Assembly: GCA_011009095.1 (NCBI GenBank)
Contig: VTPC01000021.1
Location: 1-64,000, forward strand
DNA from: Ignelater luminosus
Taxonomy: Eukaryota; Arthropoda; Insecta; Coleoptera; Elateridae
Direction: 5' to 3'
Length of the DNA stretch: 64,000 nt
A program made the position numbers and the translations under genes. Positions 1-11,879 of the stretch are shown one piece after another (within the stretch, counting starts at the first letter, position 1; every line of letters begins with the position of its first letter). The notes beneath the pieces are model-generated. The model made no database searches. It worked only from the letters and a program-made list of their open reading frames with translations, and was not told the origin of the DNA.

Positions 1-1560
1 ACGACCTTTTATTTACACGAGAAGCGAATTTTTTAACAAAGGAAAAACATTTACCTAAAATTTATGAACACTGTTTAAAAATTAGAAACGTAATATTTTC
101 CAAATGTTTACATTACCCATATCAAACATAGGCAAACAAGGAAATTGCTTGTTTATAGACAATTAGAAGAAAAATATTTGGTGTTCGTGTAATGTATACA
201 TTCGTTCTCCATGTTTTTAAATTCTACTGTTAACCATTCCATTAGGAAATAAAACCGGACGACGTGCTTATACGTTACGTTGTAGATGACTAAGTGCAAA
301 TTTAATTTAAAACATTTGAAGTAGGACTATCATATAATTTTCTCCATATAGCAGTGTTTTGTTCTATGTACGTTGATAATAAAGGTCTAGAAACTAATAA
401 AGTACTTTTGGGTGTGATACAGTCTGTGAAAAGATAGATTGAATTAAATTGGCAGATGTAGCGGGTGAACTTAATTAAACAAAAACCGAGAGAAAAGAAT
501 GGTTTAATTAGAAGGTAGCTTTAAACTAAGAATCAACAATTTAGATGAGCTGAGGTGATTGAACTGAAATATATAGACAGAGAAGAATTTTCTTCTCCTT
601 GAAGTCGAAAGAAATTATTCTCTCGCAAGCGAATAATAGACCCCTGGCAGAATTTAACTGTTCTTTTAAAATAACACAAGGAAATTCTTGCCTGTGAAGC
701 TGATTTTTAGTTATTTATTTTAAATTACTTTTCATTTAGTTAAGGGTTAATACAAATGTATAATTTTTAACATTTGAATTATTTTTTGGTCGCTTTTTAA
801 AAATATTGCAGTAATATGTAAACTCTAACTGTTTTTCTACCAACAATTTCTACTATATCGAAAACCTTGCATCACAAATTTCTTTTAAGTTAGAAATAAA
901 GCGACCTACACGTATTGAAAATAATTTACCTAAATTTTTTATCTCGACATACTATGTTCGATAAACGCATGATATAATCCTCTCCTAAAATCATTACTTC
1001 TTTATTATTAAAAAATCAATATTAAAGTTGTACTCATCTTGATTGGATAAGGTTTCCATTTTGATGATATCAAAATTTTTATTAGTTTTTTTAAGAGCTC
1101 AAAGCTCCCCCAATCCTGATTCATTGAATATACAACCTGCCATAATGTGAAATTTGTATTAAAATACAGGAGTTGATCCAATCACTAAATGGGAATAAAT
1201 AAAAACGCTCTAACTACAAGTATATTATAAAAGATAAGTTATTAGTTTTGGTTTGTTAAGAATACCTACCAGTAATCTTTTTTAAAAAGAAAATTTGAAT
1301 TTTAAGTTTGCCAAACAAATTCAGCGACTGGGAAAAATTTAAATTAAAAGTTCTAGTAATCAGATTTATAACTTACATATAACAGTAATTGTTGTTAAAT
1401 GTAATAAAAGTAATAGAAAGAAATTTTATACTTCGGATATACCACTGTCGCCAACATACACATTTGCGAATACATCATTTAATTACTGAAGTTTTTACCT
1501 CTTATTAGTTATTACATTAATGTTAGAATCAGTATTGTTTTACTAAGTTATGTCTTGGAT
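1..1560. other. AT-rich non-coding stretch (downstream AOX intron)
   Basis: I see no coding frame, RNA gene or clear repeat here. If the aldehyde oxidase gene continues to the left, this is intron. Confidence 0.5.
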
Positions 1561-1564
1561 ATAT

Positions 1565-1785
1565 GCAGTTTCTTTGTGAAGGCAGGGCCGTAACCCATAG
1601 CTAGTGGCGTTGGGCCTGGGTTCGAAAGTTTTCTTGACCGATCACGGGGAGGGAAAGGATTGAACTTCCCACCGAAACAGCAGGATATCCCTCTTTAGAG
1701 AGGAATATGGGAAGTTGGTTTTGCAGAATGGTAAAAAACGGGACAATTCCGTCAAGTACTGGACAAATTGCATGTATGTATGTGG
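1565..1785 (+). repeat. SINE-like element with pol III B-box-like motif
   Basis: A GC-richer block contains GCTAGTGGCGTTGGGCCTGG followed by GGTTCGAAAG, which resembles the tRNA-derived head of many insect SINEs (the second part matches a pol III B box). It ends in a TGTATGTATGT tract, a typical SINE/LINE 3' tail. The spacing between the A-like and B-like boxes is too short for a tRNA. No target duplication was identified, so the limits are approximate. Confidence 0.38.
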
Positions 1786-1969
1786 CAACGGTAACGTTTG
1801 TAAAACAAATAACCCTTTAGCCCGCAGGTGGCATCAATAAATCTTGTCGGAAATATAAAGTTTAGGAACTGCAGTAAACTGAATTTTTTGTTCGAAATTA
1901 TTCTAATAAATAAAACGCTTTGCGTATATGACTGTAAACCTGCGTATTTCCTGAATTCATATTTATGTA

Positions 1970-2008
1970 TACGCCGTTTAAACTTTATTTTTATAGGTAA
2001 ACGGCGTA
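1970..2008. repeat. Perfect 11-bp inverted repeat (hairpin)
   Basis: TACGCCGTTTA at 1970-1980 is repeated exactly inverted as TAAACGGCGTA at 1998-2008 around a 17-nt loop. It could be the tip of a MITE. Function unknown. Confidence 0.6.
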
Positions 2009-2462
2009 TATTCGAGTATATCCTCCAATACAACCATGCTTACAACCTTAAATTATAGTTAGAGTTTGAATAAAAAGTCAGGGACATTAGTGCTGGAACT
2101 TGTATTATTGATTGTACGAAAAAAGCCGTTAATGGGAGTTTGATGTCTAAATATTTGCCACTATCTGATGTTCTTCAATTTTTTTTTATGACATCATAGT
2201 TTCAGGCTGCGACATTATCGAAATTGTTTTTGAAGGGCAACTTATACTTATTGAATAGCATTTTGTTTTCCCTTCATGACCATGTAAAATATCACAAAGT
2301 TTCTTAAGACGAATCTTAAGAAATATTACATTTAACGTTCAAGTGTGCTGTTCGTGGCAGGTCTTGTAGGCCCTGGGCGACAAAAAAGTTACATACGTAT
2401 ACTAAATTATACTAAATTAATACGAGTTTAATACAAAATCTTACACATCCTAATAATTTCCT

Positions 2463-3945
2463 TTACAGATTTTCGTTAGCCATTCTTACAACCCTTCTCC
2501 AGCTTTCCCTACCTTTGGCCCTGTTTCTCCAATTCTCAATGTTCATTTTTTGAAGATCTTTTAAAATGCTGTCGAGCCACCTTTTCCGTGGTTTTCTTTT
2601 CTTTTGTATTTAGTATCAACTTGGCCATTCTGTCGTTCTCTAATCTATGCATAAGCCCTAACCATTTTGTTCGTTGTGCCTTCACAACTGTTGTTATTTT
2701 TAGTTCCACGTATAGTGATTCTATTTCCTTGTTTGTTCTTCTCATATATTTGTCATAGTATTTTTTGTTTCCTATCCTTCTAATTTTTCGTCTTCAGCCT
2801 TACTTAGTACCTATGTTTCGCAAGCATATATAGTTATAGCTCTTATTACCGTCTTATACATTCTTTCTTTCGTTTTTCTTGACTCTAGGTTCGATTTCAT
2901 TAGTGATCTCAGCATTCCGAACTTTCTGTCTCCTGCTATTCTTGATTCTATCACTTGCTTTTAATGCCCATTTTCCCTTATTTTTCACTTCTAGATATGT
3001 ACATTCGTGGACTCTCTCAAACCTTTCAGTTCTTCCTTTGCTTGTATTGCTGTGTCTCCCATTATCATGTATTCCGTCTTTCCTTGGTTTATTTTTAAAC
3101 CAAATCTTTTTGCTTCTTTTGCTATTTTTCTTATAATTTCTTATAGTTTTTTTTTCGTTTTAGCTAATATTGTTGTGTCGTCCGCGAATGCTATACATTA
3201 GTGTTCATTTTTAAATATTGCTTTTTCAATCTTTACCTTACTTTTTCTGATAATTACTTCCAATACCAAGTTAAATATAGCATCGTGGATAGTGGAAAAA
3301 GGACAAATAGGTCCTTCTTATACTCGTTACTGTTTACTTTATCGTAAAGATTTGGTCCGTTACCGATCTGTTGGCTCTGAACCCTGCTTGATACTCTCTT
3401 ACTATATTTTCTATGTACTCATTTAATTTACTTCGTAAACAATTTGCCAGTATCTTGTAACACACCTCAAGCAGTGCTATGGCTTTGTAATTTTCACATA
3501 ATTTCTGATCTCCTTTTTTTATATATGGGGCATATTTTTGCCATTCTCCCATCTTCCGGTATTCTTTTGGTTTCCCAAATTTTTTTGATAAGGGTCTGTA
3601 TATGTTCATGTAATTGTTCTCCGCCTGCTTCTAACATTTGTGCTGTTATTTCTGTCACTACCGGACTTTCGTTACTTTTTAATTGCTTAATCATACTTAT
3701 TATCTCTTCATTCACGGGTGCATATCGTGTTCTTTTTCTCCAGTGTCATTTAGCAACTATTGAAAGTAGTTCTTCCATCTTTCCAGAACTTTCAGTGATT
3801 GGCTTAATAGTGTTTCTTCTTCACTTTGGATTTATACACTTCGATTCTGGTATCCGTTTCCTATTTTTTTCACTTCTCTTGAGCTCATCTTCCTTGAATT
3901 TTCTTTTCTACTTTCTACATATTTTCTTCATCTTCCGTCTTGCCT
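2463..3945 (-). pseudogene. RTE-clade non-LTR retrotransposon, 5'-truncated and internally deleted
   Basis: Reading the minus strand through several frameshifts gives the linker and reverse transcriptase of an RTE-type LINE, a protein that copies its own RNA at a nicked target site. About 3945-3790 is the basic charged linker. PIYKKGDQKLCENYKAIALL and AGFRANRSVTDQIFTIK (3650-3334) are fingers and palm motifs. AFADD (codons at 3177-3188) is the catalytic pair. At 2760-2463 follow the TKWLGLMHRL segment and the C-terminal NIENWRNRAKGR block ending in TAA at 2463-2465. The palm segment between DQIFTIK and the FADD region is mostly deleted, so the first catalytic aspartate is gone. The endonuclease domain is absent. 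AT-rich short repeats follow the stop, as expected at an RTE 3' end. The element is dead. Confidence 0.82.
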
Positions 3946-4032
3946 CTGTATAAAACGTTCAGACTGTTATCTTAATAAAAAGCAAATTAGCTTATTAAAA
4001 CAACCAAGAGCAATGTTTAACTTTAGTTTAAA

Positions 4033-4152
4033 TTATAAAAGCTGTTCAAGGTGTTCACCATTAACCACCTGGCAATGAGCAATTCTATTAGAAAAACCGT
4101 GTATTACATTCTGAACTACTTCAGCTGGTATTGCCTGTATTGTCTGTAACAT
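4033..4152 (-). pseudogene. Tc1/mariner-type transposase C-terminal fossil
   Basis: The minus strand reads IQAIPAEVVQNVI, then FSNRIAHCQVVNGEHLEQLL and a TAA at 4033-4035. This matches the last helix and tail of the transposases common in insects that end with a C-x-x-x-N-G-x-H-x-E-x-L-L motif. Only about 40 codons remain, and no catalytic residues are present. Confidence 0.5.
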
Positions 4153-4279
4153 CAACCTCTTTGCTGGAAATCCCCACGTGTCCATTTCTAATACTTCCTC
4201 TTACTACATCTGATTTTTCTGTTGGTTCCACTTCTGATGATTTTTGTTACGCATTTTCAAAATCAAGTCGTTGTGATGT

Positions 4280-4480
4280 TCTTTATCAAGTTATAAATGA
4301 GGATTTATTGAACTGAGGCCGCTGTGACCACTATTCTTTGCTATTTGGTGTTCAGCCACTCCACTTTTAGCTAACTTTCTCACACTACTAGAACGGTTGG
4401 ACTGGTTTGTTAATTTGGAATGCTTTACATTCATTTCTATTTGCTCTGCAGCCACTAAAGTCCATTTTAAAATCATGCTT
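4280..4480 (-). pseudogene. Crypton/DUF3504-type tyrosine recombinase C-terminal fossil
   Basis: The minus strand encodes KLTNQSNRSSSVRKLAKSGV, then AEHQIAKNSGHSGLSSINPHL before a stop. This resembles the R..(H)..GH..Y end of Crypton-type tyrosine recombinases and the KCTD1-like DUF3504 domain. The GHS motif corresponds to the second catalytic histidine. The rest of the recombinase is not seen upstream. The assignment rests on motif resemblance only. Confidence 0.4.
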
Positions 4481-4489
4481 TCTCCAATA

Positions 4490-6060
4490 GGAAAATTTTT
4501 AAAAAATCAACAGAATTGTTTTGCTTTAATTAAGAATTTGTATTAAGAAAGAGACGATTTGTAGTGATGTGGTTTCCTCTTTCCTCTACCATTTTGTAAC
4601 AATTATTATTATTATAAAATTGTTACACGTACCTTCCTAATGTACCTTACTGAACATCAATCGAGTTCTTTCTTGTTTTACACCAACCATCTTTTTTTTT
4701 ATTCAGCGGCCGCGCTTTACCTTTTTTACTGAGAACTAGATTATAGACCATCCGACCTGTAGGCTGACCAAAGTTGTTATTTTCTTCTTCGAGGCAATTT
4801 GTGGTGGCTTCACCTCCTCGCCTAGCTCTGCGGGACTATATGGAAATATATTATGTTCTTCTGCGCTAAACGTCTTAGCATAGTGCAATGTGAATTCTTC
4901 ATGAAACTTTTCTTGCAACATTTTAGTTGTTCCTATTCTATTGCGTTTTAACCACTCCATTTTTATAATTATTATAATTATTACTATTTTGTCTCTTCAT
5001 ATTGAATCCAAAGCCTTTCAATATTTCTTCTAATTTTGGTATAGGTTTTTTCATGCAGTGTGTAACCTCTTTTACTACAAAACTGCCCCAACTGTTTCTA
5101 TAAAGAAATATTTGATTTTTGTGTACCTCCAGGGCCAGGAGGATTTACCACATGTGTACAAAATAAAAACCATTGAAAACTATTTAAGGGGACGATTAAG
5201 TTCAGTAAAAAGATCGTATGAACGTATACGTCCGATTTTATTTCGTTACTGAAGTATGGCGATGTTGAACCTTCTACAAGCGATAAGTAATTAGCGTTTT
5301 TCTGCACTGTTACTATTTTCTTTTACATTTTTCTATAACAGACATTTATATTTTTAATTGAGAGTCGCAGAAAAAGATTTGTACGTACTACACCAGAAAC
5401 TTTTCTACACACGACTCATAGGTTTCAGAACGGACCGCTAGACGAGTTGACCTGTTTGTCCCATAAAGTGTCACTTTCCCGACTTGTTAGGTAAACGAGT
5501 ATTTTCATGCGTTAATTTACCTATGAAATAAGCAAGTTTACCTGAAGAAATTATTGTTATTGATTCAATTTGACTAATTAAAAAAGATTGACAATAAATA
5601 ATAATAATAGCAATAAATCTATAAGGCAAACTTGGTGTGAAAAACACGAATTACTGCTTTTTGTGTGCAGAAAGTTTAAAATCGCCATATCTCAGTAATA
5701 ACACAAAATCGGGCATATGTTGATATAAACTTTTTGCTCAAAATTGTCTCTCTCTCACCAGTTTTCAATTGGTACACATGTCATAAATCACCCTGTATAC
5801 TATGAGTTCATTGTAACACAACAAACAAATTAACATTTGCCTTACATTATTATTTTTGTTACTTGGCAGTTTTTTTTCTTTCTTAGACAGTAATAAATTA
5901 TAGCGGATAAAAACAATATAAATTTGCGTTGGGAAATAATCTTTCATAATATCCTTCTTGCACACCAAATATCAGAATATTTTCACTCGTTAACTATTCA
6001 GGTACTTGGCGTGCACTCAGGATACAACTACTGAATAGCAGGTATACGTAGAACTTTTAG
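4490..6060. other. No recognised gene
   Basis: A minus-strand frame at 4960-4736 (74 codons, charged) does not match anything I know. A CACCCTGTATA motif at about 5790 resembles a common insect MITE end, but its partner was not found. The remainder is AT-rich. Confidence 0.4.
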
Positions 6061-6069
6061 TTTTCCTTT

Positions 6070-6118
6070 GGGTAGCTTTGCGATAGCTCAAGTGACAGAG
6101 ATGTAAGTTCAAATCTTA
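6070..6118 (+). repeat. tRNA-like sequence without an anticodon arm (SINE head or tRNA pseudogene)
   Basis: GATAGCTCAAGTGACAGAGA looks like a tRNA D arm with an A box. It is followed almost at once by TGTAAG-TTCAAAT-CTTACA, a perfect 6-bp T stem with the invariant TTCAAAT loop (B box). The roughly 15 nt that should form the anticodon arm are missing. ATT repeats follow. A SINE head or decayed tRNA copy is likelier than a working tRNA. Confidence 0.4.
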
Positions 6119-6129
6119 CACGAAATCTA

Positions 6130-7115
6130 GAATGTTTTGTATTATTATTATTTTGCTGCATTGTGAGAAACGGGCAGTTAACTCTATTTACCGACTAAAT
6201 AATTTTTACTCCAGACGAGCAACTCAACAAACGAGACACTAGGATAATTCTGACTAGTGTTGACAATGCTAACTGTACTAACTATAGATAAGTCTCGGTT
6301 AGTTAATTCAGTATTAAAGCTGGTTTGTGTCAAAGTCACTGCAGATTGAGCAGCCTTTCTGTATATCGATGAAGGCGTCCAAAAAATAGTTAAGTTTTCC
6401 AAACTGATTTAGAATGTATGTAGATTGGAAATTCTAGCAAGATTCTACTTGGTTGCTTACTACTAATTTATGCAACTATCCAATGGATTTATAATCACCT
6501 TTCTGATTTTATTTCTCTAGAAGACTAGCTTTCAGTTTCACGAGACTACCAAACGACTATGTTACATCAATGCGAAACTTTTAAGCGCAGTTTACGCGTT
6601 ACATGGGACAATACTTTAGGAAATATGTTGCTTTACACTGTCTATAGTTCCAAGAAAAGATTGCTGACTTGTATCAGGGAACGGGATAAAATATACTGCA
6701 AATCTCTGAACCACTATTATGTGTAGACATTTAATCAAAAATATAGAATTAAATAAGTCTAGAAACCGATTTGGGACACTACCACTGCGAAATACATGAT
6801 GAACTCAGGTGTTTATCAATGTTCAAATTTAGAATCTATGTTTTTTTGCTTAGGAAACAGTGGTTTTGGGAAATCAATTTCAAAATCTTGCTTTTTGCAA
6901 ACAAAACAAAAAAGAACATTGCACGAGAATTGAAGCTGCCCTTTCTTCCGTAAAGTCCTTAGGTTATGCTACCGTAAAAGAAAGGATCTCCCCCACGGAC
7001 TGAAGTCCTACTATTTCCTTATTAATCGCTTTAGCTTTGCAATAATTTAAATCCTAAGTCTTGACTTTCTTAAGCTGTTTGTATCTCTTCACGTCTTAGC
7101 ATTCTCCCATAGTGG
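6130..7115. other. No recognised gene
   Basis: The stretch is AT-rich, with no coding similarity or repeat structure that I could support. Confidence 0.4.
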
Positions 7116-7119
7116 AATA

Positions 7120-7830
7120 ACATATACATTTGAAATAATATTCTCTGATATAATGAAACATTTTTTTTCTGTAACCACATGATTTGTTTCACATATTCCA
7201 GCAGTCTTGCAATTTATGCATTCTGCAATATTTAAGTCGTGTGCCCTACTTTCTGATCTAAACACATGATTCCTCTCTAGTATAGTATTTCCTTACGTGT
7301 TCGTACTCATTACCCTTGAAACAGCGTACAACTACACCTGCTTCGTCTATTTGAATCCTTGGAAGATCAAGGCTCATCTTTCCCTTTCAGTTCTTGGTTA
7401 ATGTAAAATATAATTTTCTTTGCTTGGATTTTTTCATCTTTTTTCCTTTTTGATTCTGTTCTGCTCTATATTCTTTAAAGTCAGGATTTTAATTCTGTGT
7501 ATCGTTTTTAAGTTCCTTTTAGTACCATTTTTGAAATAAATTAATAAATAAAAAGAATTTTCCAAACAGTTTTAAATGTGAGAATTGTATAACGTACCTC
7601 TAGACACATCTGTTTCGACATTATTCTGGTCTCGTCAGTAGAGGATAGCGATAACCACTTTTGAAACTTGATTTGCAATATCTTTTGTATCGTACACATT
7701 CTCCTTTCCTTTGAAATGTACTATTGCTGTATCCTTTTTTTCTTCCTGCTTTCTGTTCTCCCATTTGTCTTCCTTCTTTGGCTCCATTTTTACCGCTTGA
7801 TTATTATCTTTGGCCATGCCCATATTCTTG
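7120..7830 (-). pseudogene. Decayed LINE ORF1 (gag-like protein with zinc-knuckle remains)
   Basis: The minus strand holds a lysine/glutamate-rich segment (7823-7635) followed, across stops and frameshifts, by VVVRCFKGNEYEHVRKYYTR (about 7350-7290). That reads like the CFxCxxxGHxxxxC zinc knuckle of R1/Jockey-type ORF1 proteins with the second cysteine lost, and further cysteines lie just downstream. ORF1 proteins package LINE RNA. No reverse transcriptase follows directly, so this is an isolated remnant. The call rests on the knuckle context alone. Confidence 0.42.
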
Positions 7831-7839
7831 CAGATATAA

Positions 7840-8345
7840 CCATTTTATTGTGGGTCAGTTTTGCTAGTTTTATTTTTTAATGTGTAACATTTGCTAAATT
7901 GCCTTCCAATAATCCCTCCTTCTTTTTAGTTTATGGATTCAAATATTCTTTTAATATGGTCCGCTTGGTGCGCCATAAACAGAACATGGCTTGCAATATA
8001 CCTATATCCATCAGTTTTTGTAAAAATGTACTTTTTTCGAAATTGCCTCTTTGGTGTGGTTAGTCGCTAACATAACCTTTCCAGGGGTTTACTTGTTCAA
8101 TAAAAAAAATCTTATTTATTCCTACTACAGTTACAATTAAAATATAACTTGGATTTATCATGAAAGTGCTTTGAAACAATACTGACTAATTTACAGCATA
8201 GGTTTCTCATAACGAGGTAAACAATTTTTCTTTATGGTGTCTTGATGAGCTTTTTTTGTTTTGGAGTTACAAACATTTATTAGTAAAAGCGAGATACAAA
8301 AAGCTATACATACCTTATTCCGAATAAATTTGAAAATGAGTCTTT
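7840..8345. other. No recognised gene
   Basis: AT-rich sequence with no feature that I can support. Confidence 0.4.
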
Positions 8346-8352
8346 ATCCACC

Positions 8353-8482
8353 GTTGACCAATTATAATAGCACTTGAGTTTTGCAACCCTACGTAGCGGA
8401 ATTTATAGTTTGACAATAACTCTTGATTTCTTTGGGATATGGTAGCAGTAAAACTCAAGTGTTATCTTATAATAAGTCAATG
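8353..8482. repeat. Small fold-back repeat (about 30-bp arms)
   Basis: The arm at 8353-8382 (GTTGACCAATTATAATAGCA and on) is repeated inverted at 8450-8482 with a few mismatches; both share CACTTGAGTTTT. The loop is about 67 bp. It looks like a short MITE or the remains of one. Confidence 0.55.
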
Positions 8483-8595
8483 ATATGTAATAAGTCACTT
8501 TCTGATTTGTTTGGGATAACGTATCCCAAACTTTGGCTCAATTAATTACGCCGACGCAACATTTGTATACTTTGAACCTATCTGTCATTATTCAA

Positions 8596-9145
8596 ACTGT
8601 TTCAGAATTAACTAATCGAATGAGTTGGAATTAAAAGGAACTAACTGCATCTTTTGAGATTTCGACATTTTTATGTTTTCTTATAGTTCTAATGCTAACA
8701 CATAGATTGATGATAACAATATTACCTTCAAACACTTTTTCTATCTAAAGAATTGCATTTGATAGGATTCAAAGGGTAATGGTGTACACAGGAGTGCGGC
8801 CAAGTGATCAATAAGGGTGTTGCAAGAAGGTGTTTTATATATCTTATCTATGTTTTAGGCAAAATCTCTAAAATGTTCTAGGAGACTAATAGCCTTTCAG
8901 TTTATTCTTTAAGAATTAAAAAGTAATAACTCCACAACATGTTTTTTCAAATTTCCAAAATTCGGATAGTTTTTTTTCTGTTTATTGCTAAATATGACTA
9001 TTATAATATAGTTAAATGCTTTAGTAAAAATTTTCAGTTTAGTCTAAAAATAAATATGAAGCATTTTGGTTTTTTTCTGAACATCTAAAACTTATGGAGT
9101 TAGTTCCCTTTAAATCTGACTTAGTTAATTACATTGGAACACCCT
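8596..9145. repeat. MITE-like element with about 65-bp terminal inverted repeats
   Basis: The left arm (AATTAACTAA.., AAAAGGAACTAACTGCAT.., 8596-8665) recurs inverted at 9081-9145 (ATGGAGTTAGTTCCCTTTAA.., TTAGTTAATTACATTGGAAC). The right tip reads GGAACACCCTATAT, a common form for insect non-autonomous DNA transposon ends. No coding sequence lies between the arms. Probably non-autonomous, with the superfamily undetermined. Confidence 0.6.
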
Positions 9146-9149
9146 ATAT

Positions 9150-11385
9150 ATTTTAGTATGCTAAATCCTTAATCGAAAGCCGATTCCAACAATAAATATA
9201 GTATTATTAATTAAACTAGGTTTTCGAAGTTATTCAACAGTTTGTTTCCAAGTTTTACCTAATTTCCTTACATTGCCAATGCTATCTAAGCGTGGATATT
9301 TCTATCTTGGTATCTTCGGATATTTTTACAGGTAACAACTGTATTAGTCAAGGTTTGCGTATATTCATGTATATTCTGATAAACTGTTTAATATTAATAA
9401 TTCTGAAGCGAAGCAGGAATAAACAAGGCGCTTTAAGAAATTTTCGTTTCGTTATGAAATAAGTTTGTTGGTGTTTGTTGATACATCCTTATACCCTATA
9501 TCTGTCTAGAATTTAGTTACAGCAAGATTCAGGCAGCAAAAAATAAAAAAAAAACAGAAAGTCTTCTAGGAAAGCAGCAAAGGAAAATACTCATAGTCGA
9601 CTTACGTACCCAACAATTCCCAATGGACAATATATCTAATTATGTCAAACTACAAAGAAATTTTATAGTTCTAAAAAATATTCAATGCGCGCAATAACAA
9701 AATGTTAAGATTATTGCCTTCTTATTAATTTCTTCTTGGAATAATCTAAACTAGTAACGGTTTACAATTTCTGACCGCTATTGGTTAAATTGTTAACATG
9801 CATATCTATTTTTAAATATATGTTTTTGTAAAAAAAATAGGTCAACATTACTGGAAACATTTAATTTTGCATAATCTACATAATAAGCATAAGTATAAAG
9901 TTTTTGATTTATGAAATGTAGTGCTACAACATTCCGCAACGTTTGAAATGTTTATTCAAAACCGGAAATATTAAGACCGTTACATATTTAAAGCTTTCAG
10001 TATACATTTGAAGCGAAAACGAATGTAAACTTTCAGCGAATGTTAAAGTATGGTAGAAATTCGTAATTACAACTTTTTTCATATCAGGATAAATAAACAA
10101 TGGGAATATTAATTATACGAGTTAATTCATCAGGTAGATAACAGTAAATTCTTTTCATTTTGTGTTGTAATTATCACTGTAAGCAACGTAATATTTCTAT
10201 AAAGTGACAGAAAAAAATGAATGTCTACGACACTGTGTGTAAGGTTAATAATCGAAGGTATTTTACGGCTTACTAAAGCTTACTATAGTTGATAAGCTTT
10301 AAAGTTTCTAAATCGGGCGACCTTAATGCATGAATAGTAATTTGCTTGTAGGCAGGATCAAACCTTGAAACAATAGTCGGAAACTTTAAATTAGCTAAGT
10401 TTGTTTTGTCCTGGCATCACATTAAATGCATAAATTTTCATAAATTTCCATGATATCGTTTATGATGGAAACTATTGTAATACATATAACTCTTTGTTAA
10501 ATACAAGTAGCAAAAACATTTAATTAGATGATATTACAAATGGAGGAAATGACAATACTTGCGTAGTTGAAGGAAATTGTCATTTCAGAGTTGCTTGAGG
10601 TGTTAAAGTAGTAATTTAAATTGTATCATTTTAATAATAATAAAATTATTATAAGAATTTCATCTTGTATAGAAATAAAATTGAAAGGTCAAAAAATAAT
10701 AAAAAGCAAAATAAAATAACGCATACTGTTGAAGAGAAATTATTTTTACAGAGTATAAAATTATAAACAATTATTTTGAGGGAATCATGCAGATGCTAAA
10801 TTGAGGATGTGCTGTCTATTAGTCAACGCTATTACATGAAAAATCTAAATCAGCATTTGCAAATATGTTTTGGTCATTCTGCAATTATAGCTCCAGGGTG
10901 TTAATTTCAACCAGCCAGAAGTAAACTTAGTCTACTCTTACTTTTCCAAAAATCTGTTAAAGTCTAGCTTTCAAACTGAATGGTAGTGTTTGTATTTAAA
11001 AATTTAAAGTAATAAAATAAATTCAAGAAACTCTAAGAGCCCTATTAAAAACTGAATATTATTAATTTGGATTGCTTAAAAAAGGTGATTAAGAGAAAAC
11101 TAAAAAGTGAATAAAAGCAAGCTTTAGTTTTTCTTATCTTTGTTTTGAACTTATTTTCCTTAATTCTAAGGCCCTTCCACCTTCCAGTCTAAGGCCGAGT
11201 TGTCTATTTTTTAATGTCTTTGCTACAGTTGCTTCCATGTTTTCATACGTATCTTGTGTTAGTCGTTCTCATTGTCACAGTTAATCTTCCTATTTTTCAC
11301 TACTTCTCTGACTTTTTTCGTTCATGTTTTTTTTGATTGTTTTCGCTTTTGCTTAGTTAATACGTTGTTCTTGATACACATACTT
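9150..11385. other. No recognised gene (AT-rich intronic sequence)
   Basis: About 2.2 kb of AT-rich sequence with long A and T runs. I found no coding frame or repeat that I can support. Confidence 0.45.
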
Positions 11386-11412
11386 TGTTTTAACGTACCG
11401 TCAAAAAGTAAC

Positions 11413-11551
11413 CTAATCTGGGTAATGAATAAAATAAAAAGCTTACGTCGGTGTTTTATTTATTATTACGTTGACATGATTAGAACCAATAGTTGTATAT
11501 AATTTGCAATTGCCGACGTACGTTTTTCATTTCATAGGTTACGCAGATTAG
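11413..11551. repeat. Hairpin-forming insertion inside the left terminal repeat
   Basis: This block is present in the left but not the right terminal repeat of the surrounding transposon. It has CTAATCTG at 11413-11420 and its exact inverse CAGATTAG at 11544-11551, with imperfect similarity continuing inward through TTACGTCGG / CCGACGTAC. It looks like a MITE inserted into the repeat, although the junction shows no obvious target duplication. Confidence 0.6.
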
Positions 11552-11879
11552 TAGTACAGTAAAATTAGACCAAAAAACACCCAAATCCGGGAATTTAAAA
11601 AAAAAGGTTTTAGTGTCTAAATGTCTTCATTACCCTTTTCTCTAAATGTGGAAAAAGTCTCCCCAGCCAGAAAGTCGGGTTTGTGATAGAAGAGGGGGGA
11701 AGGGGTTTGGAAAGTGTGTTTTCTCAGTTTTTTGCAAATATATCGGAAACTATTCATTCTGGAGCTTACCTTACCCTATAAACAATTAAAGAACGTATGT
11801 TCTACAAAAAAGTCAGATGCATTTTTTTTCTACACTCATAAACATTCCAATTGATTTCCAAACAATACCGTGACTGTCT

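Noticed and set aside
3444-3953. 169-codon plus-strand hydrophobic frame
   Set aside because: It is antisense to the RTE reverse transcriptase fossil.
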